DNA from: CAWBBA01 sp963741625
GTDB taxonomy: Bacteria; Desulfobacterota; Desulfomonilia; Desulfomonilales; Desulfomonilaceae
Assembly (NCBI GenBank): GCA_963741625.1
Contig: CAVUIT010000001.1
Location: 177,516 to 241,515 of the forward strand
Length of the DNA stretch: 64,000 nucleotides
Direction: 5' to 3'
Below are positions 10,447 through 19,675 of the stretch, piece by piece; within the stretch, counting starts at the first letter, position 1, and every line of letters starts with the position of its first letter. The notes beneath the pieces were generated by a model. That model did no database searches, was not told where the DNA came from, and worked only from the letters and a program-made list of their open reading frames with translations. The translations under genes and the position numbers were made by a program.

Positions 10447-10809
10447 TCAGGTTCGGCTTTTCATCAGGTCCAGGAGGACACTGGTGGATATTCTAACGTT
10501 GCTTTCGGGTGGATCAGCTTCTTGCATATCGGTGTGGGATGCATTCTTCCAGGAGATAATCTCGAAGAAAGCCTCGTCTCCGTGGCGATCAACCGTCTCG
10601 ACACAGTAGATTTCTCCCTCCTTTATAAACATGGATCCCGTCAGGCCACCTTTCTTGACTTGGATTCTTCTCGACTCTCCACTGGAAACTATCAATCGAA
10701 CAGTTGTGAAGAGATCGTACCCCGAAAAATCCATGACCTCCGCGAGATCCTCGGGATGTGTATTCTTTGCAGCGCCCTCCAGGTGGCTATCAGCTTGGAA
10801 GGTATCCAT
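10447..10809 (-). CDS. Small PATAN/DUF4388-domain protein
   Basis: 120 residues with one PATAN (DUF4388) domain: DLFTTVRLIVSSGESRRIQV, then GSMFIKEGEIYCVET, then GDEAFFEIISW. The same pattern occurs in the PATAN part of the REC-PATAN-REC-CheB encoded 138 bp downstream on the same strand. PATAN domains occur in signalling proteins such as PatA-type regulators and are thought to mediate protein contacts. It is probably a partner of the chemosensory system (inference from position). Confidence 0.75.
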   Translation of the reverse strand: MDTFQADSHLEGAAKNTHPEDLAEVMDFSGYDLFTTVRLIVSSGESRRIQVKKGGLTGSMFIKEGEIYCVETVDRHGDEAFFEIISWKNASHTDMQEADPPESNVRISTSVLLDLMKSRT

Positions 10810-10828
10810 TGCGTTACTTCGTCCCAGT

Positions 10829-10957
10829 TTACGACCTCCTTAGAGAATCTGCGGCAACAAAGACACGACCTACCTCAGCAGCATCGAGCGGCCAATCCAC
10901 TCGAAAGGGCCCTCCCTTTGCTGCTAGAGCGATCGCCGTCAGGGACCGAAATCCCAT
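10829..10957 (-). CDS. Possible 42-residue ORF ahead of the PATAN gene
   Basis: A short open frame (ATG at 10957, TAA at 10829) lies just upstream of the PATAN gene and codes for a protein-like, Ala-rich peptide (MGFRSLTAIALAAKG...). The same frame is open for a few more codons upstream but meets a stop before any other ATG. AAGGAGG lies inside its last codons, too far (over 20 bp) to serve the PATAN ATG well. It may be a truncated gene or a chance ORF. Confidence 0.2.
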   Translation of the reverse strand: MGFRSLTAIALAAKGGPFRVDWPLDAAEVGRVFVAADSLRRS

Positions 10958-10959
10958 AC

Positions 10960-11439
10960 GGTCTATTGCCAGCAATTCTGGTTCTGGATTCAGGTTGAGT
11001 ATCTATTATTCTGCATTTCACTATATCATACGCAACTGCTCGAAATCAAGCAAGAATATTTGACTCCGATCGCGGCCTCTTCAGCAGCCTCTAAGGTTGA
11101 TTGGCGCTCCAACTCGTTGAAGAACAAAAAGATCGGCTTGCTGTCTAGGGCTCTCGTTTAAGCTCAACGAGCAGCAAATAGCATGCCACTGCTTCGCGAG
11201 TCCGGGGTTATGGGGAGAAGGCGAGGCCAATCGCCGACTTCAGGTGTTGATTGAATTGCAGATCTTCTGGGTGCAGCTTGGGGGGAACGGGTCAGAGTGG
11301 CTTGTTAATTCTTGCAGTAGAGAAAAGATTAATGATGCCGGGTGTTCATGGCGGGGCAAATCGACCTTGCCGAGATGTTCATGGGGCCTTTTTGACCCAA
11401 AACGAGTTGACGTCCGCTGCCTTGTTAGAGCGTCGGGAG
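10960..11439. other. Intergenic gap, nothing recognised
   Basis: About 480 bp between the chemosensory cluster and the lptF-type gene. Short open frames on both strands have no protein-like character. No tRNA, clear hairpin or consensus promoter was seen. Confidence 0.5.
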
Positions 11440-12669
11440 TTAGGCTCTGCTCCTCCGTATCCGTAGGATCATTCCCTGGAGAAAACGGATGAGCCAAGGG
11501 ATGCGCTCCATTTGCACACAGCGAATGAAGTACGCAGCAAGGACCATGAATACCAACGGCGGGAGCGGTAGAGCAAGCTCCGGCGGCGCCAATCCGGAAC
11601 GGGCCACTCGCTCAGTTGCCAGCGTGAAGGCATAGTAAACGAAGATCATTACCAGACCCAGGGACACGTTGTTGAGCCTGCTATGTCCAATGTTCAATAG
11701 CCCCAAGGGGAAGGCTGTCAGCGCCAGGGCGAGGCAGGCAAGCGGATGAATGAATCGTTGGGTGATGAGAATGCGTCCGAAGTTCTCGACTCGACGAACG
11801 TACTCTATCTTTTCGGGTCCACTTGTCGCTTCCTCTGCAATTACCGCCTTCACTCGATTGCGAATGCCGGCAATGGACATTTCTTCAAACGATTTTGTGG
11901 CAGTTTCCATACCGGACTGTGCCAGCGAGTACCGGAAGACGTAGCTCTCAAAAGCAAGGCTGCCGGTGGAATCACCGCGTCTGTCCTCTTTCAAGATGGT
12001 GCCGTTACGCAGATTCAAAATGAATGCCTTGCCCGACGGGTCCGGAGCTACCTTCCCTTTTTGGGCGAGGATAGTGGTAACCTCGTCAGGCTGTGAAGAT
12101 TCTCTAATGAATACGTGGCTCATCACTCCCGTAGCCGAATCGATTGTCTCGACGTACAGGATGAGGTTCTTGAGAGAGTCAAAAAAGGTCCGCTCTTCGA
12201 TTCCCGCGTCCGCTCGCCTGGTTGCTGCTTCTTGCATGAGCCTACGCCCATCGGAGATCCCTTTGGGGATAAGAATGAGAGTGCAGACAAGACTAAGAGC
12301 GAAGCCGATCAGCCCAAGGAGGAGCACCGGCGGCAACAGACGTAGTATAGAAATGCCCGCGGACTTGATAGCCGCAACCTCGTTGTCTGCAGCCATACGC
12401 CCCAGCCCCAGCAGGATCCCGATCATCATTGAAAGCGGCAGCACCGTTACCAGCGTGCCCGGAAGGGCGCTAATCAAGACCAGGAACAATATGAGCGTCA
12501 GATCGAGGCCGCCGACTTCCATGACTTTTTGCAGAAGAGGGAGAAAACCTGCAATAATGCCTGTAATGAGGAAAATCGCAAAACAGAAGAGGACTGAAAC
12601 AACCGCCTCTCGAAAAACATACCTAGCGATAATGGCCGGGCGGACCACCTGCGACGACCTCCACCTCAT
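11440..12669 (-). CDS. lptF: LptF/LptG-family (YjgP/YjgQ) LPS export permease
   Basis: 409 residues, the usual size for LptF/LptG. TM segments lie at the N terminus (VLFCFAIFLITGIIAGFL, then LPGTLVTVLPLSMMIGILLG) and three lie near the C terminus, with a periplasmic beta-jellyroll between. The DNEVAAIKSAGIS stretch before TM3 is typical of the family. The pair LptF/LptG forms the membrane part of the ABC transporter that drives LPS to the outer membrane. Only one permease is visible, so F versus G is not certain. The start is at the ATG 12669 because the upstream extension has no family character. Confidence 0.85.
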   Translation of the reverse strand: MRWRSSQVVRPAIIARYVFREAVVSVLFCFAIFLITGIIAGFLPLLQKVMEVGGLDLTLILFLVLISALPGTLVTVLPLSMMIGILLGLGRMAADNEVAAIKSAGISILRLLPPVLLLGLIGFALSLVCTLILIPKGISDGRRLMQEAATRRADAGIEERTFFDSLKNLILYVETIDSATGVMSHVFIRESSQPDEVTTILAQKGKVAPDPSGKAFILNLRNGTILKEDRRGDSTGSLAFESYVFRYSLAQSGMETATKSFEEMSIAGIRNRVKAVIAEEATSGPEKIEYVRRVENFGRILITQRFIHPLACLALALTAFPLGLLNIGHSRLNNVSLGLVMIFVYYAFTLATERVARSGLAPPELALPLPPLVFMVLAAYFIRCVQMERIPWLIRFLQGMILRIRRSRA

Positions 12670-12994
12670 TTTTGAGAATTCCGGTGGCTGAGAAAGACGC
12701 GCAGCCTGATTCAGGCTACTTTCGGGCTCAGGACCACGGGTGCAACATAGCACGCGACCGAGGGATAAGAAAAGATCAGGCAGGACAAGCTGGACAGTCA
12801 AGAATTATACGGGTTGCCCCGCACGGGCGCGATACGATCGGTGCTCCCGATTGCTCCGCGCATTGCCACGGTGTCTAGGCTAGATGTGGGATATGTTCAG
12901 ATGCCGTAACTGACAGAAATGCAGAGACAACAGCATCCTCTGCGACCTCCGGGGTGAACGATTGCGAAGAAAGAGAGGCGCGGCCGACTTCAGC

Positions 12995-13282
12995 TCAGTG
13001 CAAAACAGGCGCTCGCTCGTCTTCCTCGATCATGGGGGCATCATTCCCCGCAGCCGGGAGGATGTCGCTTCTGTCGAGAGGATCAAATTGTTCGGTTGGT
13101 TTAATGCAATCTCTGAAACTTTGGGTGCATGAGTGGTCAGGCCCGACAAAATCCGTTAGAAAATCCAGAGCTTTCTTCCTCCAATAATAAAGGGCCTCAG
13201 CATCAAATTCCGTGTCTACTACATGCCACCCTGCCTCTATCAAGTCATCAAGTCTCTTCCCGGAATACATGGCGTCCCCCAT
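12995..13282 (-). CDS. Hypothetical 95-residue protein
   Basis: Acidic small protein with a balanced helical composition and several Trp/Tyr residues (DDLIEAGWHVVDTEFDAEAL, then YYWRKKALDFLTDFVGPDH). No signal peptide or membrane segment. Position 13270 offers a second ATG with GGGGGA before it, so the start may be four codons later. No family recognised. It is separated from the lptF-type gene by about 325 bp. Confidence 0.55.
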   Translation of the reverse strand: MGDAMYSGKRLDDLIEAGWHVVDTEFDAEALYYWRKKALDFLTDFVGPDHSCTQSFRDCIKPTEQFDPLDRSDILPAAGNDAPMIEEDERAPVLH

Positions 13283-13439
13283 AACCTGGTTGCCGGCTTC
13301 CCGGTGAAGCAGTTACTCGATACGTTTGGATAAAGACTAATTAGGCTAAATCTACTCTAAGATAGCGGCCTCAGCTTGTCAATGGCAAAGACAAGAAACT
13401 TCGCTTCTCCCGCAGAACCGTGAGTTTCCGGCCCCGGCT

Positions 13440-13458
13440 CCCCCGGCAGCGCCGGGGG
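13440..13458. terminator. GC-rich hairpin without T tract
   Basis: Perfect 8-bp arms CCCCCGGC / GCCGGGGG with an AGC loop, downstream of the amphi-Trp gene (minus strand). No run of T follows in either direction, so termination is only possible. Confidence 0.3.
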
Positions 13459-13532
13459 GTTGCCGTCAGAGCCCTATAAATAGGTACAACACGCGCTGAT
13501 CACGCATCGCTGAAATGTAGTTGATGTGCCGT

Positions 13533-13859
13533 TTATGGCGATGCTGATTCTTCTATAATTAATCCCTCTGACATTGATTCTTCTGACTTTGATTCCCCTG
13601 ACGATATTGTCAATCCAGCCATCTCTCTCATATGCGGACTTTCTCTCCATGTCATCTCCACTGAGAGCTCTTGCTTACCTTCTTTCTCTTTCGCCTCAAT
13701 CTCCATTTCCACGGCGTCGACAGGGTGGAACGTGATGGATTGATCGCCTCGGTGCATAACAACCCTGCCGTTCTTCATACCTTCCAGTATATCTTCAACG
13801 TAACCGATCGCCCTCTGCAGCTCCACGGTTCCCTTCGCCTTCATTTTGTTCTTGGTCAT
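13533..13859 (-). CDS. Amphi-Trp domain-containing protein
   Basis: 108 residues. Matches the amphi-Trp domain pattern: a helix with AIGYVEDILEGMKNG, then GRVVMHRGDQSITFHPVD, then a strand carrying ELSVEMTWRE. The short amphipathic protein has no enzymatic motif, and the function of the family is not established. The Ser/Glu-rich tail (~85-108) looks disordered. The ATG follows GGGAGGAAG. It stands alone, with a convergent distance of about 250 bp to the next minus-strand gene. Confidence 0.8.
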   Translation of the reverse strand: MTKNKMKAKGTVELQRAIGYVEDILEGMKNGRVVMHRGDQSITFHPVDAVEMEIEAKEKEGKQELSVEMTWRESPHMREMAGLTISSGESKSEESMSEGLIIEESASP

Positions 13860-14113
13860 TGCTTCCTCCCGCTATCAATGCCAGTGTTCCTCAATTCGTA
13901 AACTCGCACTCCCCAGCCTTTTACTTGCTTTAATTTCATTCTCCCCGTCGCAATATGCAAGGTCGCCATCTCCTTGTGATCCGCAGCAGACGCCACCAGC
14001 AAAGGAGCGTACCCTGTTTTCGTCTCATGGCTGGCCTTAGCCCGTCCATATCGCGTATTGTCAAGATATCATGTTATAAATCCAGATGTTATATCGTTTT
14101 ACTAATTTATTAG

Positions 14114-14142
14114 TTGATCTTTTTGCACGAATTTGATATAAG
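14114..14142 (+). promoter_or_regulatory. Sigma-70-type promoter for the barrel-like protein
   Basis: TTGATC (14114-14119), 17-bp spacer, TATAAG (14137-14142) in an AT-rich stretch. It predicts a start near 14149 and a leader of about 78 nt ahead of the ATG at 14227. Confidence 0.5.
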
Positions 14143-14226
14143 AACCGAAGGTAATTTTTTGAAGTCATTCTGGAAATTATCTATTTAATATAGAAGCGAA
14201 TCCAAGGCTGATTCGTGGAGGTTAAC

Positions 14227-15323
14227 ATGAAACGACTCGCCCTCGTGGCCACATACCTCTTGATCTTCTGCGCCTGCGCCAACTATGCAGGCGCTCAAAA
14301 TTGGCAACCCGGGATGCCAGGCCCGGGTTTTGGAGGCCCGCCGGGAGTCGGGATTCCGGGCTTAGGCGGCCCACCAGGAGCTGGGATCCCTGGCCTGGGT
14401 GCCCCGCTCGGTGGCCCCGATTGCGGTGCGTCTATGTGTCAGCCGATGCCGCCGTGTCTCAAACCGCCAATCCTGTTCGGCAGTTATGCGGCTTGGCAAG
14501 TCACTAGTGATCCCGGGAAAATCAAGTTCTCCACCCAGGGGACAAGCCTTCTGCTCGACGTGCAATGACTCGTCAACTGCGGTCCAGTTCAACGTGAATG
14601 GAGTATGGGTGGGTGGGACCGCACGCGTGCCCTTTAGTGACTGTTTCAGCGCCCGGGTCGAAGGAAGGATTCTCATCCCATCGAAAGAGAACGCTACCAG
14701 CGTGACCGCGCTTTGTGCGGCGCCTCCTGTTGCTAGAGATTGGAAGTCATGTACCAAATATCGGTGGGGACTAATCGACGGGGCCTTGGCGTTCGATTGC
14801 GCCCCATGGCTTGTCGGTCCTGGGCGGGTTACGTTGGGATTCTTTATATGTTTTCATGGCAAATCCCACCACCATTCCCGGATTCTCCTCTATTTTCGAC
14901 GAATCGGATTTGACTATAAGTGCCATAGAGCCATATCTTGGCTTTGAGGCTGCCTGGGTGGGAAGGCGTTGCGCCCTGACTCTGAAGGGCATCGGTGCGC
15001 CCTGGGTAAGTACCAGGACGATTTTTGGAATGACCTTTAGCGGCGATCCTACAATTCAGGCCCTCACGGTACGAGAGAGTACGGACACGGTTTCAAAGCG
15101 GGCGTCTTTTCAGGAACTCTCTCTGCAACTGTCAATCCCGATGTCATGCCTGGGCACTGTTGGAGCATTTGCCACGGTCAACAACCTGTGGGCCCACTCT
15201 GAGGGCGACTACAATTCAACCACTGGTGAACAAACTTTAATTCAGACATTTGACATAGATCTCAATCGAACAGTCTACATGGTAGGTGGAAGCGTGTCTC
15301 TGGCTTTCGGTCCCTTTATGTAA
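14227..15323 (+). CDS. Secreted Gly/Pro-rich, probable outer-membrane beta-barrel protein (two frameshifts)
   Basis: About 365 residues when two frame changes (near 14540-14560 and near 14810) are corrected. It begins with a signal peptide (MKRLALVATYLLIFCACANY), then a Gly/Pro-rich stretch with repeats of PGLGGPPGAGIPGLG type. After this come alternating hydrophobic/polar strands: VQFNVNGVWVGGTARVPF, LGGLRWDSLYVFM, LSLQLSIPMSCLGTVGAFA, ending in VGGSVSLAFGPFM with a terminal aromatic/Met. Strands and the C-terminal pattern suggest an outer-membrane barrel, but no family was recognised. GGAGG precedes the ATG. Confidence 0.65.
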
Positions 15324-15395
15324 TCTGAGAGGCATGGTGGACTGCCGAGAAGGCGACGAATTTCCATTGACTGCTCATAGGCGGGATTCGTAGGA

Positions 15396-15433
15396 CGAAC
15401 GATGCGGTGACCAACAGGGGACCGCATCGTTCG
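15396..15433. terminator. 13-bp inverted repeat
   Basis: Arms CGAACGATGCGGT / ACCGCATCGTTCG, perfect, with a 12-nt loop. It lies 72 bp downstream of the barrel gene stop. No T run follows, so it could be a terminator, an mRNA-stabilising stem or a dispersed palindrome. The rest of 15324-15645 holds nothing else that I can recognise. Confidence 0.4.
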
Positions 15434-15645
15434 CGTTGGACGGCTCTTTTCTCGCCAGCTCTGCGGTTGGCTTCTACTCCCCACATTCTACCCGGGCTTC
15501 ATTCTAATTAACACGAATAATATTAAGCCCGGTTTAATGACCATGATATGATTGCAGCAGACAATGCTTTCCAGCCGGCGAGCTGCCGTGTCGGAAGGCT
15601 TGGACTTTATCCCCGATCAAATGCTTCGATGTCCGGACCTGGCCC

Positions 15646-16668
15646 TTGAACGAACTGCTGCTCTACACTTCGATCGGCCTTACCCTCTGTTTTGCCTTTG
15701 TCAACGGGTTCCACGACGGAGGCAATGTCATTGCCACAATAGTATGCTCGCGGTCCATGCGACCGTTCAAAGCCCTTGTTTTGGCGTCGATAGCCGAGTT
15801 TGTCGGCCCGCTGGTGCTCGGCACAGCAGTGGCGCAAACAATGGCCTCGAGCATTCTGAAGCCCGACTTGCTGGAGCAACTCAGCCCCGGAACCGTCTAT
15901 CTTATGATGATCTCCGGTGTGGGAGGAGCCATAGCCTGGAAGCTTCCCACATGGATTGTGGGGCTGCCTTCCAGCGGTTCCCATGCGCTCATAGGTGGTC
16001 TTATCGGTGCCGGACTCGTTGCAATGGGAACTCAAGGAGTGGCGGTCGAAAAGGTCGTCACGGGCGTGGTGTTGCCTTTGCTGGTTTCGCCATTTATAGG
16101 GATTGTATTGGGATTCTTTGTTTTTGCGATCATCCGGAAGATGTTTCACAGAGCACACCGAGGGGTAGGACGCATCTTCTCAACCATGCAGAAGCCTACC
16201 ATGATCTTCTTGGCAGCCAGCCACGGCTCCAATGATGCACAGAAGTCTATGGGGGTCATTACCTTGATCCTGGCCGCGGGCAGCGGTGAGATGCACGGGT
16301 CCTTATATCTACCAGAATGGGCGGTAGTCGGCTGCGCGGCAGCGCTTGCTCTGGGTTTAGCCTCGGGCGGCTGGCGCATCGTCAAAAGCGTAGGATACGG
16401 TATTTGCCGTCTGGAGCCGGTTCACTCGTTTGCTTCCCAGTTGACCGCAGCTTCAGTCATATTGGTAGCCTCGCTGGTCGGCGGCCCTGTCAGCGCTACG
16501 CAAGTAGTGGGATCGTCGGTTATGGGAGTGGGGGCATCCCGCCGTCTCAGCGGGGTACGGTGGTCCGCAGCGGCCAACATCGCATACGCCTGGCTCTTGA
16601 CCGTGCCCGTCTCCGCGGGCTTAGGGGCCGGTGCATTCTGGATCTTGAAGCGGATAATCGTCGAGTAG
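15646..16668 (+). CDS. pit: Inorganic phosphate transporter, PiT family
   Basis: 340 residues, about ten membrane segments. Both PiT signature repeats are visible: the N-terminal FVNGFHDGGNVIAT and the C-terminal half ASHGSNDAQKSMGVI. PiT permeases bring metal-phosphate or phosphate into the cytoplasm with protons or sodium. No ATG precedes the signature at a suitable distance; a TTG (15646) is the best start. The DUF47 gene follows after 16 bp, as is usual for Pit operons. Confidence 0.92.
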   Translation: MNELLLYTSIGLTLCFAFVNGFHDGGNVIATIVCSRSMRPFKALVLASIAEFVGPLVLGTAVAQTMASSILKPDLLEQLSPGTVYLMMISGVGGAIAWKLPTWIVGLPSSGSHALIGGLIGAGLVAMGTQGVAVEKVVTGVVLPLLVSPFIGIVLGFFVFAIIRKMFHRAHRGVGRIFSTMQKPTMIFLAASHGSNDAQKSMGVITLILAAGSGEMHGSLYLPEWAVVGCAAALALGLASGGWRIVKSVGYGICRLEPVHSFASQLTAASVILVASLVGGPVSATQVVGSSVMGVGASRRLSGVRWSAAANIAYAWLLTVPVSAGLGAGAFWILKRIIVE

Positions 16669-16684
16669 CGGAAAGGGAAATCTC

Positions 16685-17296
16685 ATGGCATTCTGGAAAT
16701 TGTTCGGCTCCAAGAAAGATGTGGACTTCTTTGATCTGCTGCTGGATCAGGCGGAAAAGACCAATGCAGGCTGCCATGCCCTCGTGAAGTTCCTTGAGGG
16801 GGACGGCACTCCGGAAGAAATAAGCCGCTTGGAGAGGGAAGCGGACGACATTCGCCGAATTTTGATCGATGAACTGCATCAGACGTTTATCACGCCTATA
16901 GATCGGGAGGATATCTTTGCCCTCTCTCGTGCCATCGACGACGTCATCGACCACGCAAAGAATACCGTGAAGGAGATGGAAATATTCGAGGTTGAGAGCA
17001 ACGAACACCTCTGCCAGATGGCGGAGTTGCTGCAAAAAGGCGCGGAGCAACTTGTCGGGGCCATGCGGCACCTCAAGAAAAACCCGAATGTAGCGGTGGA
17101 GTATGCAGTAAGGGCCAAGCGGATAGAGAATCGGATGAATGATAGTTACCTGGCCGCGCTGAAACAACTCTTTTCCGGACACGATCCACGCATCATGTTC
17201 AGCCTCAGAGAAATCTACCGGCATTTCAACAGGAGTGCGGACCGGGTGGACGAAGCTGCGAACATCATAAGCAACGTGGTGGTCAAGATGTATTGA
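16685..17296 (+). CDS. DUF47 (PhoU-like) family protein, Pit partner
   Basis: 203 residues, all helical. Family features: an N-terminal FWKLFGSKKDVDFFDLL, then LVKFLEGDGTPEEISRLERE, READDIRRILIDELHQTFIT, and RSADRVDEAANIISNVVVKMY at the end. DUF47 proteins are related to PhoU and are nearly always encoded with PiT transporters, which they are believed to regulate. GGAAAGG-like sequence precedes the ATG. The start is 16 bp after the pit stop. Confidence 0.92.
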   Translation: MAFWKLFGSKKDVDFFDLLLDQAEKTNAGCHALVKFLEGDGTPEEISRLEREADDIRRILIDELHQTFITPIDREDIFALSRAIDDVIDHAKNTVKEMEIFEVESNEHLCQMAELLQKGAEQLVGAMRHLKKNPNVAVEYAVRAKRIENRMNDSYLAALKQLFSGHDPRIMFSLREIYRHFNRSADRVDEAANIISNVVVKMY

Positions 17297-17341
17297 TGAT
17301 TAGGGCGCGAGAATCAGGAAATACTATATTATTCTCAAAGC

Positions 17342-17423
17342 GTAGGGGCGCCGCTTGCTGCGCCTTTATTTCAGGTGGTTCGGAAGCCCGCCCTGACTAG
17401 GGCGCAGCAAGCGGCGCCCCTAC
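17342..17423. repeat. 82-bp element with 23-bp perfect inverted arms
   Basis: Arm 1 (17342-17364) begins GTAGGGGCGCCGCTTGC. Arm 2 (17401-17423) is its exact reverse complement, ending GCCCCTAC. The 36-nt spacer resembles the repeat at 45021-45080 (TTTATTTCAGGTGGTTCG versus CTCATTTCAGGCGGTTCG). It lies between the convergent DUF47 and NtrC-type genes, so it may also end transcription. Confidence 0.8.
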
Positions 17424-17455
17424 TTTTGCTATGGCTGAGCACGTTGCACGTAACT

Positions 17456-18881
17456 TCACCGACTATTGTCATCCTCTTCGTCAACTTTAATTCCATACTG
17501 CTGTATCTTGGTATGAAGGGTCTTGCGGTCGATTTGCAGCAAACGGGCTGCCTTAGCCTTGTTGCCGCCGGTCTTTCTCAATGCCTCCACCAGGCAAACT
17601 CTTTCCACTTGGCTGATGCTGCGTCGCACCGCTTCCTTAAGAGGCAGTCCGTCCCACTTGGATTCCTCGGCTTCCGGCTCGGGTCCCGGTGGAGTTACAG
17701 GGGCCTCTCCCAGCACCAAATGGTCGGGAGTAATGACGTCTTCCGCCTGGAGCACCGCCCGGCGAACCACCGTCATGATCTGCCTGACATTGCCGGGCCA
17801 ATGGTACTTTAGCAGCACATCTATGGCCGGTTGGGAAAAGGCTCTGACATTCTTTGCCAATTCCACATTTGTCGCCTTCAGGAAGCGGTCGGCGAGGTGC
17901 ACTATATCTTCCTTGCGCTCTCTGATGGGCGGAATCTCGATGGTGAATTCGCTGAGCCTGTAGAACAGGTCTCTGCTGAATGAACCAGCCCCTACTGCCA
18001 GTGTTCAAGTCCTGATTGGTTGCCACGACCAGGCGAAGATCTACGGTTACGGGCTTTCTCCCGCCAACTCGGAAGAAGCTGCGTTCCTGGATTGCACGGA
18101 GGAGCTTGATCTGAGAAGAGAGAGGCATGTTCCCGATTTCGTCCAGAAACAGGGTCCCTTTGTCAGCCATCTCGAATTTCCCGGGGCTGCCGGACCCAGC
18201 GCCCGTGAACGCCCCCTTTTCGTAACCGAACAGCTCACTTTCGAAGAGAGTCTCAGGGATTGCCCCGCAATCAACCGGTATCATCGTAGCTTCTGATCTC
18301 AAACTAGCCTTGTGGATGGCCCCGGCCACCAACTCCTTTCCCGTTCCGGTCTCTCCGTAGATCACGACACTGAAGTTGGAGCGGGCCACCAGCGCAACAT
18401 CCGAGCTAATCCTGCGGACCGCGTCACTCGGGCCCATCATTTCCCGAAGTCGGGAAATCACCGCGTCATGGCTCGTGTCTGAGACTTCGGGCTTCCTCGG
18501 GGAGGGCCTGCGGCCTTCAAGGGCTTTCTTGAGCTTGTCGATCAGCTCTCGGTGGTTAAGCGGTTTGGAGAGATAGTCGTACGCTCCTTCCTTGATGGCC
18601 TCGACAGCTCCTTCGATTCCACCATAGCCGGTTATCATGAGCACCGGCAAGGTCGGATCGAACCTCTTGGTTTCTCTGAATAATCCCATCCCTCCCATTC
18701 CTGGCATCATGACGTCGGACACCACCGCTTCAGGCATGCCCAGGCGAATCATTTCAAGGGCTGTTTCTCCGTCATGAGCCACAAGGGGCGTGTAACCTTC
18801 TTTTTTCAGCAAACGAAAGAGGATGTCGCAAATATCCTTTTCGTCGTCTACAATCAGGATTCGATCTCTGGAGCTAGTCAT
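17456..18881 (-). CDS. NtrC-family sigma-54-dependent response regulator (one frameshift)
   Basis: About 474 residues after removal of one extra G near 18000. Receiver at 1-120 (phosphoacceptor in AVVSDVMMPG, Lys in YLSKPLN), AAA+ domain at ~150-380 with Walker A GETGTGKE, the sigma-54 contact loop GAFTGA and Walker B LFLDEIGNM, R finger region RDLFYRLSEF, then a Fis-type HTH at the end (GGNKAKAARLLQIDRKTLHT). It activates sigma-54 promoters on phosphorylation. No histidine kinase is adjacent. The next gene upstream (18928-19320) is about 45 bp away on the same strand. Confidence 0.88.
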
Positions 18882-18927
18882 GTATTCCTGCCTCCGGGAT
18901 CAGGCCTTGAGCCGCATGCCTTTTATG

Positions 18928-19320
18928 CTAACTTTTTGGCGGGCGCTTTCGGCGAGGGAGTTTCTCCAGTTCCAGGCCTTCAATCTGTGCCATTATCCGG
19001 TCAACCTCAGCCACCACAATCTGCCGTGGCGTGCCTTTGGCCTCCAATGTGTCGAGGACCGAGTCGATGGCCTTGGTGTAATCGTTGCGAAACTGCCGAT
19101 TCATCTGTTTCCAGGGTACACCGGCCAAGAAGTCGGCCACCTCAGTCCTATAGTCCAGTTTTCCCAAAACCATCAAGACGGCAATGATCGGATACCCCAT
19201 GTATCCTTGCCAGTACGAGGCGTTATCGTTGGAAGTAATTTGGTTAAGTTCAGGGGACCATTCGACATGATACGTCTTGGTACCGTCAGATGACTGAACT
19301 TCGGCTTTTTCTCCCGCCAT
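18928..19320 (-). CDS. Hypothetical 130-residue protein
   Basis: No family recognised. It contains an aromatic-rich centre (ASYWQGYMGYPIIAVLMVLG) that is a short hydrophobic stretch, then a charged helical region (MNRQFRNDYTKAIDSVLDTL) and a Lys/Arg-rich tail. No signal peptide. The ATG at 19320 has AGGGTGA at a good distance; a GTG nine bases upstream is the alternative. It is upstream of the NtrC-type regulator on the same strand. Confidence 0.55.
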   Translation of the reverse strand: MAGEKAEVQSSDGTKTYHVEWSPELNQITSNDNASYWQGYMGYPIIAVLMVLGKLDYRTEVADFLAGVPWKQMNRQFRNDYTKAIDSVLDTLEAKGTPRQIVVAEVDRIMAQIEGLELEKLPRRKRPPKS

Positions 19321-19521
19321 TAACGTCACCCTGCCGTCTGCAACGGCGCTTAAAGCCTCATATATTTTTGCTTTGGGCGGAGATTTCCACTGTACTCATG
19401 CCGCGATCTACCTGATTCGTTGGCGTGCGACGTCCACAAAAAGAATTATTACAACTTCAGATCACGAAAGACGAGCGGAGATACCTTTACCTCGGTAATC
19501 CTTCAATCGCAGGCGGCATGT

Positions 19522-19608
19522 TGTCATTGCGAGGAGCATCGCGACGAAGCAATCTCGATTTTGTGCGCTCTCAACGAATCAGATTGCTTCGCTTCGCTCG
19601 CAATGACA
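19522..19608. repeat. 87-bp inverted repeat of the TGTCATTGCGAG type
   Basis: The outer arms TGTCATTGCGAG (19522-19533) and CTCGCAATGACA (19597-19608) are perfect complements. Inner arms GAAGCAATCT / AGATTGCTTC are also complementary. Elements with these ends occur in many bacterial genomes as short non-coding palindromic repeats. Only one copy was seen in this window. Confidence 0.75.
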
Positions 19609-19675
19609 CACGTCGGAGCGGATCGTTGCGCCTGATAACTGAATCGATACCTTTCGGCGGGGCCTCATCCAATGC

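Noticed and set aside
11240..11497. Opposite open frames between the chemosensory cluster and lptF
   Set aside because: Basic, Ser/Pro-rich and without RBS; overlapping frames on both strands suggest chance.
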